Assembly: GCF_017309385.1 (NCBI RefSeq)
Contig: NZ_JAFJMJ010000002.1
Span: 1-64,000 of the forward strand
DNA from: Amycolatopsis sp. 195334CR
GTDB lineage: Bacteria; Actinomycetota; Actinomycetes; Mycobacteriales; Pseudonocardiaceae
Direction of reading: 5' to 3'
Length of the DNA stretch: 64,000 nt
The notes beneath the pieces were generated by a model, which worked only from the letters and a program-made list of their open reading frames with translations, made no database searches and was not told the origin of the DNA. Below, piece by piece: positions 59,591-64,000 of the stretch; position 1 is the first letter of the stretch; each line of letters begins with the position of its first letter. A program made the translations under genes and the position numbers.

Positions 59591-60878
59591 GCGCCTGAAT
59601 ACCGATGTGGTCGTGATCGGGGCCGGGGTGATCGGTTCGTCGATCGCCCTCGAGCTCGCGCGGGCCGGGCACCGGGTGATCGTGCTCGAGCGCGCCCCCG
59701 GGGCCGGGCAGGGGTCGACCTCGGCATCGAGCGCGATCATCCGGTTCAACTTCTCCACCACCGCCGGGGTGGCGACGGCGTGGGAAGCGCAGTTCGGCTG
59801 GCTCGACTGGGCCGGGCACCTCGGGCACGAGGTGGGCGACCTCGCGACGTTCCGCAAGAGCGGGCTGGTCGTGCTGGACGTCGAGGCGGCCCCGCGCTCG
59901 TCGTGGCTTCCGTTGTTCGACGAATTCGGTGTTCCCTACGAGGAATGGGACAGCGCGACGCTGGCCGAGCGCGTGCCCGGTATCGACGTCGGCCGCTACT
60001 GGCCACCGAAGCGGCTCGACGACGAGCGGTTCTGGGAGGACGCGGAACATTCGCTCGGTGGCGTGTACACCCCGGACGCCGGTTACGTCTCGGACCCGAG
60101 CCTCGCCGCGGTGAACCTCGCTTCCGCGGCTTCGGCGTGCGGGGCGGAGTTCCGCTTCCGCAGCACGGTGACCGCGGTGGAGCAGGCCGGCGGGCGCGTG
60201 ACGTCGGTGCGGTTGTCGGACGGCACCCGGATTCCCTGTGCCGTCGTGGTCAACGCGGCCGGTCCGTGGTCGGGCGCGGTGAACCGGCTGGCCGGGGTGG
60301 GGGCCGACTTCACCGTCGGGGTGCGCCCGTTGCGGCAGGAGGTGGCGCACGTGCCGGTTCCGGCGGGTTATGGCGGGCCCATGGTGGCGGACATGGATCT
60401 GGGCACCTACTTCCGCGGTGACGTGGGCGGGGATCTGCTCGTCGGCGGAACGGAACCGGAGTGCGACCCGCTGCAGTGGACCGACGACCCGGACGCCGTC
60501 GGCGTCCACCCGACGACCGCGGTCTTCGAGGCGCAGGCGACGCGGGCCGCGCGGCGGTTGCCCGACCTGGCGGTGCCCAACCGGCCGCGCGGCGTGGTGG
60601 GCGTTTACGACGTCGCCGACGATTGGACGCCGATCTACGACCGCACCGAACTGGCGGGCTTCTACCTCGCGATCGGCACGAGCGGCAACCAGTTCAAGAA
60701 TGCGCCGGTGGTGGGTCAGCTGATGGCGGAGCTGATCGACCAGGTGGAGAACGGCGCCGACCACGACGCGTCGCCGGTGCGGTTCCGGGCCCCGCGCACC
60801 GGCCTGGAGATCGACCTGGGGGCGTTTTCCCGTCGGCGCAACCGAAACACCGCGAACTCGGGCACGGTGCTTGGCTGA
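59580..60878 (+). CDS. FAD-dependent amino-acid oxidase (DAO family)
   Basis: A 432-residue DAO-family flavoprotein. The FAD-binding motif is VVVIGAGVIGSSIALE, and the C-terminal FAD loop is YLAIGTSGNQFKNAP. Similar to sarcosine/glycine oxidase beta-type and opine/proline dehydrogenases; it oxidises a secondary or primary amine. Starts with GTG 59580. Last gene of the operon, so the pathway may go from an amide or ester to a free amino acid and then to the imino acid. Confidence 0.88.
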   Translation: MPSERLNTDVVVIGAGVIGSSIALELARAGHRVIVLERAPGAGQGSTSASSAIIRFNFSTTAGVATAWEAQFGWLDWAGHLGHEVGDLATFRKSGLVVLDVEAAPRSSWLPLFDEFGVPYEEWDSATLAERVPGIDVGRYWPPKRLDDERFWEDAEHSLGGVYTPDAGYVSDPSLAAVNLASAASACGAEFRFRSTVTAVEQAGGRVTSVRLSDGTRIPCAVVVNAAGPWSGAVNRLAGVGADFTVGVRPLRQEVAHVPVPAGYGGPMVADMDLGTYFRGDVGGDLLVGGTEPECDPLQWTDDPDAVGVHPTTAVFEAQATRAARRLPDLAVPNRPRGVVGVYDVADDWTPIYDRTELAGFYLAIGTSGNQFKNAPVVGQLMAELIDQVENGADHDASPVRFRAPRTGLEIDLGAFSRRRNRNTANSGTVLG

Positions 60879-60886
60879 GCCGGAGC

Positions 60887-61342
60887 TCAGTGTTCGGACG
60901 GAATGCCCAGCCACGACAGCGTCAGCGGGTTCTCACCGAGGTCCCGCCCCCTGGGCGAGGCCGCGCGCGACGGCCATTCCGCGTCGCGCCATGCCTTGTA
61001 CACCAGGCCATCCGGGCTCGGGAGGCCGTGGACATCGCGCAACGCCACCACGCACCGCGCGGCCAGTGCCGCGTACTCGACGGTCAACGCGGGCAGCGGC
61101 AAAGTGCAGGTCCAGCTCGGGTTCGCGCGGGTCGGCGGGACCCAGCCGGCCGCGGCCATCGGACCGGGATCCGCCGACGACGTCGCCGCCTCGGCGTGCA
61201 TTTCGTGCTCGTCCCCGGCGAACTGCACGAACACCCGTGGCTCGGCCTTGACGAAGACGACCAGGAAGACCCGGTCGGACACCTCCCGCAACGCCTCGGT
61301 GAGCCCGCTGCCGAACGCTTCCCAGCCGGACACCTCGGTCAC
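60887..61342 (-). CDS. TY-Chap-type YbjN-like protein
   Basis: A 151-residue protein with the TY-Chap layout: Trp near the start (GWEAFGSGL), an amphipathic helix, VFVQFAGDEHEMHAEA, then WVPPTR and a helix. The fold resembles secretion chaperones and occurs beside toxins and ESX-type systems in actinobacteria. Overlaps the upstream gene by 4 bases. Convergent with the oxidoreductase. Confidence 0.65.
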   Translation of the reverse strand: MTEVSGWEAFGSGLTEALREVSDRVFLVVFVKAEPRVFVQFAGDEHEMHAEAATSSADPGPMAAAGWVPPTRANPSWTCTLPLPALTVEYAALAARCVVALRDVHGLPSPDGLVYKAWRDAEWPSRAASPRGRDLGENPLTLSWLGIPSEH

Positions 61343-61797
61343 CGCCCTTCCGGGGTGCGGAACTGGCCCATCACGGACCTCGACGACAGCGTGACGGTGA
61401 CCTGGGCGGACCCCATTTCCCAGGTCGCGTAGGTGGACCCGCGGTCGCGCCGGAGGGACGGCCGCCCCAGCCGCGCCGTTCCCTCCCGCACCACCAGCGT
61501 GAAGAGGTCGCCGAGGAAGGCCCGCGTCGCCGGTGTCTCCTCCTTGACCGCGTCCGTGAGCGGGAAGCGCACGGACTTCACCGTGTCGATGCCGGCCATC
61601 GCCACCGCCGGCGGGGTGAAGGCCGGGCTGACCAGGTACCCGAGCCCCTCCTCGACCTTGATCACCCAGCCGAAGCGGTCGACCGCCCTCTGCTGGGCGT
61701 CGGCGCGGGACACCGGCCAGGGCATCCCGGCCCAGAAGTCGATGGTCTCCCAGACCTCGGCCGGGGTCATCGCGGCGGGGCTGTGCTGCGCTGTCAC
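61339..61797 (-). CDS. DUF6301-like protein
   Basis: A 152-residue protein with a helical start (TPAEVWETIDFWAGMPW) and a mixed C-terminus (YATWEMGSAQVTVTLSS). It appears to be of the actinobacterial DUF6301 type, usually paired with TY-Chap proteins. Co-translated with the following gene (ATGA at 61339). Function unknown. Confidence 0.55.
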   Translation of the reverse strand: MTAQHSPAAMTPAEVWETIDFWAGMPWPVSRADAQQRAVDRFGWVIKVEEGLGYLVSPAFTPPAVAMAGIDTVKSVRFPLTDAVKEETPATRAFLGDLFTLVVREGTARLGRPSLRRDRGSTYATWEMGSAQVTVTLSSRSVMGQFRTPEGR

Positions 61798-61842
61798 GGG
61801 ATCACCACCGGGCTACCTTAGAGCGGCCCGGCTCCCCGGCGC

Positions 61843-62895
61843 CTACCCGGCCACCCGCTCGCTCGTCCAGCCGGTCACCGCGTCGTGCAGCAGCGGCGCG
61901 CCGGGCGCGAAGTTGATCGAGTGCCCGTAGTCCGGCACCACGAACGCGCGCAGCTCCGCCTCGGGCGAGTAGTACGCGGCCTCGCCCTGCCGCAGGCCCT
62001 CCGCGCTGGAGCAGTCGCTGGCCAGCGGCCCGCAGAACACGTTGTCCTGTTCGCCCATGGCCACCAGCACCGGCACGGTGATCCGCCTGCTGTAGGGCAG
62101 CACCAAGCCGATCAGCACGGCGTCGACGATCTCACCGGGCGCGATCAGGTCCTTGGTCGCTTCGTCCACCCCGATGGCCTGCTGGTCGAACGGCCCGGGG
62201 GTGTGGAAAGCGCTGTACCGCATGCCCGGCAGCGTGGTCAGGTACCCCGCGTCCAGTCCGACCACTTTGGACATCTTCTCGTCCAGCACCGCCGGGCTCA
62301 GCGCGGCCAGCGTCGGTGTCACCGTCAGCGGGGCGACCCGGTGGGTGAACCCGGTGATCACCACGCCGTCCACGTCGCGGAAGGTGGCTGCCTCGATGAT
62401 CGCGGTGCCCGAGCCGAGCGAGTGCCCGACGAGAACGATCTTGTCGAACCGGGGCCCCAGTGCGCCCGTCCGCATCGCCTTGATGGCGTGGTGCACCGCG
62501 TTGGCCTGGGCGCTCGCGGTCAGCAGTTGGCTCAGCGGCTTGGAACTGCGCCCCGAGCCGATCCGGTCCACCGCCAGGGTGGCGTACCCGGCGTGGTTCA
62601 CCGCCTTGCGGAACGACCGGGATTCCGGCAGGCCGGGCGGGTCGTAGTAGGCCGAGTTGTACGTGCCGCCGGGCACCAGCACGTGCAGGGTGCGGCTGCC
62701 GCCCGGCGGGACGCACAGCCTGCCGTACATGGTCTGGTCGTTGAGCCCGAGCAGTGGGGTGGCCACCAGCGACACCGGGATGGTCAGGTCCTGGCAGGCC
62801 GCTTCGGCGGTGGACGCCTGTGCCGGGGTGAGCACCGTGCCGGCGCACAGCAGGGCCACCGCCACGGCGGCCACCCGGCGCGAGATCGAACGCAC
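61843..62895 (-). CDS. Secreted alpha/beta hydrolase
   Basis: A 350-residue exported hydrolase. The signal peptide ends near AQAST; nucleophile Ser in GHSLGSG, oxyanion region VLVPGGTYNS, late His in PDYGHSINF. The GTG at 62895 has GGAG 6 bases upstream. Two or three Cys outside the core could form disulfides. Role in lipid or ester hydrolysis outside the cell; possibly linked to the P450 30 bases upstream in the same direction. Confidence 0.85.
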   Translation of the reverse strand: MRSISRRVAAVAVALLCAGTVLTPAQASTAEAACQDLTIPVSLVATPLLGLNDQTMYGRLCVPPGGSRTLHVLVPGGTYNSAYYDPPGLPESRSFRKAVNHAGYATLAVDRIGSGRSSKPLSQLLTASAQANAVHHAIKAMRTGALGPRFDKIVLVGHSLGSGTAIIEAATFRDVDGVVITGFTHRVAPLTVTPTLAALSPAVLDEKMSKVVGLDAGYLTTLPGMRYSAFHTPGPFDQQAIGVDEATKDLIAPGEIVDAVLIGLVLPYSRRITVPVLVAMGEQDNVFCGPLASDCSSAEGLRQGEAAYYSPEAELRAFVVPDYGHSINFAPGAPLLHDAVTGWTSERVAG

Positions 62896-62924
62896 TGAAT
62901 TCTCCGTATTCCGTTGTGGGACAA

Positions 62925-64000
62925 CTAGTTCCGCGGACGCACGGTCATCGGCAGGCCGCGGGGGCAGGCGATCGTGGTGTAACGCACGCGGACCGGGCCC
63001 GCCGGTTCGAGGTGCCACCGCGCGAAGATCGTGGCCAGGCCGATGACCACCTCGGCGCGGGCGAACAGGTGGCCGATGCACTGCCGCATCCCGTTGCCGA
63101 ACGGGATGAACACCCCCGGCGGCAACGTCCGCACCCGATCGGTGGTCCAGCGGTCCGGGTCGAACACCTCCGGGCGCTCCCAGTAGCGAAGATCGGTGTG
63201 CAGGGCGAGCGGGCTGAACATCACCTCGTCGCCGGGCCGCAACCGCACCGGCCCGAGGTCGATCTCCTGCTCGGTCCGGCGCATCAGGATCCACAGCGCG
63301 TACCGCCGCAGCACCTCGCTGACCACCTGCCGGGTGTAGGCCAGCGCGGGCAGGTCGTCGAAGGTCACCGGGCGCCCGCCCAGCACGCGGTCCACCTCGG
63401 CCCGCACCCGGTCCGCCACGCCGGGGTGGCGCCCCAGTTCGTGGCAGGCCCAGGCCAGCATCAGCGCGGTGGTCTCGGTACCCGCGCTGAGCAGGGTCAC
63501 CACCTCGTCGTGCACCTGCTCGCGCGTCATCCGCTCCCCGGTCTCGGCGTCTTCGGCCAGCAGCAGCGTGGACAGCAGGTCACCGTGGTCGGTGTCGGCG
63601 TCGCGGTCCGCCATCAGCTCGTCGACCACCGCCTTCATCCGCATGACGGCCTGGTCGAAGCGGCGGTTGACCGGCAGCTTCTCCGCGAAACCGGGGGAGA
63701 GCACCCGGTACATGCCCAGCCGGATGATCAGCGGGATCGAGCGGCGGGCCTCGCGGATGGCCTCCTCGCCCAGTTCGGTGCCGAACAGCGTCTCGCCCAC
63801 GTTGGTCATGGCCAGCGCCTGCATGTCCTCGTCGATCCGGCGCACCTCGCCCGGCCGCCAGGACTCGGCCAGCGCGGTGGTCGCCCGGACCCAGATCTCG
63901 GCGTAGCGGCGCAGGTGCCGCTGGTCGAAGGCGGGCAGCATCAGCCTGCGCTGCCTGCGGTGGAACGGCCCGTCGGACAGGGCCAGGCCGTTGCCCGCGT
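62925..64000 (-). CDS. Cytochrome P450, C-terminal 358 residues (partial)
   Basis: The reading frame continues past the window edge (AGNGLALSDGPFHRRQRRL precedes MLPAF), so the N-terminus is missing. The I-helix is LSAGTETTALM, ExxR is EVLRRYAL, the heme loop FGNGMRQCIGHLFAR. It resembles class I-type bacterial P450s with CYP102/CYP4-like features. The secreted hydrolase gene follows 30 bases downstream. Substrate not inferable. Confidence 0.9.
   Translation of the reverse strand, partial: AGNGLALSDGPFHRRQRRLMLPAFDQRHLRRYAEIWVRATTALAESWRPGEVRRIDEDMQALAMTNVGETLFGTELGEEAIREARRSIPLIIRLGMYRVLSPGFAEKLPVNRRFDQAVMRMKAVVDELMADRDADTDHGDLLSTLLLAEDAETGERMTREQVHDEVVTLLSAGTETTALMLAWACHELGRHPGVADRVRAEVDRVLGGRPVTFDDLPALAYTRQVVSEVLRRYALWILMRRTEQEIDLGPVRLRPGDEVMFSPLALHTDLRYWERPEVFDPDRWTTDRVRTLPPGVFIPFGNGMRQCIGHLFARAEVVIGLATIFARWHLEPAGPVRVRYTTIACPRGLPMTVRPRN

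Noticed and set aside
1..64000. CRISPR array or cas genes
   Set aside because: No regularly spaced direct repeats with unique spacers and no Cas-like protein were seen.

Overview
The window is high-GC actinomycete chromosome, most like Pseudonocardiaceae (Amycolatopsis or a relative). The signs are a conservon, WhiB and LytTR regulators, frequent GTG/TTG starts, stop/start overlaps such as ATGA and GTGA, and a tRNA-integrated actinomycete integrative and conjugative element (AICE). No species can be named from sequence alone.

Layout. 1-3904: the end of a conservon (cvnA tail, cvnB, cvnC, cvnD) with two cytochrome P450 genes; the first P450 lacks the K-helix ExxR arginine. 3946-8154: a small membrane protein, a Tet(M)/Otr(A)-like GTPase behind a leader peptide and hairpin, an enoyl-CoA hydratase/TetR pair and a DUF6188-like protein. 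8151-16778: a secreted GH95 alpha-L-fucosidase, a four-gene catabolic operon (oxidoreductase, thioesterase, N-formylglutamate amidohydrolase-like, Asp-nucleophile hydrolase) and a secreted GH15 glucoamylase with CBM20. 17064-20500: a P-loop ATPase translationally coupled to a membrane-anchored periplasmic-binding-like protein. 20678-23479: kinase, degenerate kinase partner and response regulator. 23582-29718: lipoproteins, an SDR-fold protein without its catalytic residues, beta-carbonic anhydrase, an orphan ABC exporter permease behind a perfect operator, a YdcF-type protein and a STAS protein.

29705-38846 is a glycoside-utilisation locus. A secreted GH3 enzyme diverges from a LacI regulator, an ABC sugar importer and a GH31 enzyme. 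Three matching LacI-type operators sit in its two control regions. 38879-39604 is an M15-like peptidase, followed by a CAT-anticodon tRNA (best fit Ile2).

39833-53927 is a 14-kb AICE bounded by perfect 43-bp copies of the tRNA 3' part. It carries an integrase, NUDIX hydrolase, two TPR regulators (one cut by an IS481-family insertion with a 6-bp target duplication), an XRE repressor, an Xis-like HTH protein, WhiB, two membrane proteins, a TraB/FtsK translocase with a clt-like repeat array, a LytTR regulator, small Cys/His proteins and AT-richer cargo of unknown function. I see no recognisable replication initiator.

54071-64000 resumes the chromosome: a CGNR protein diverging from an alpha/beta hydrolase across two identically spaced operators, two TetR regulators, an acetyltransferase, an amidohydrolase/esterase/FAD-oxidoreductase operon, a TY-Chap/DUF6301-like pair, a secreted hydrolase and a P450 cut by the window edge.
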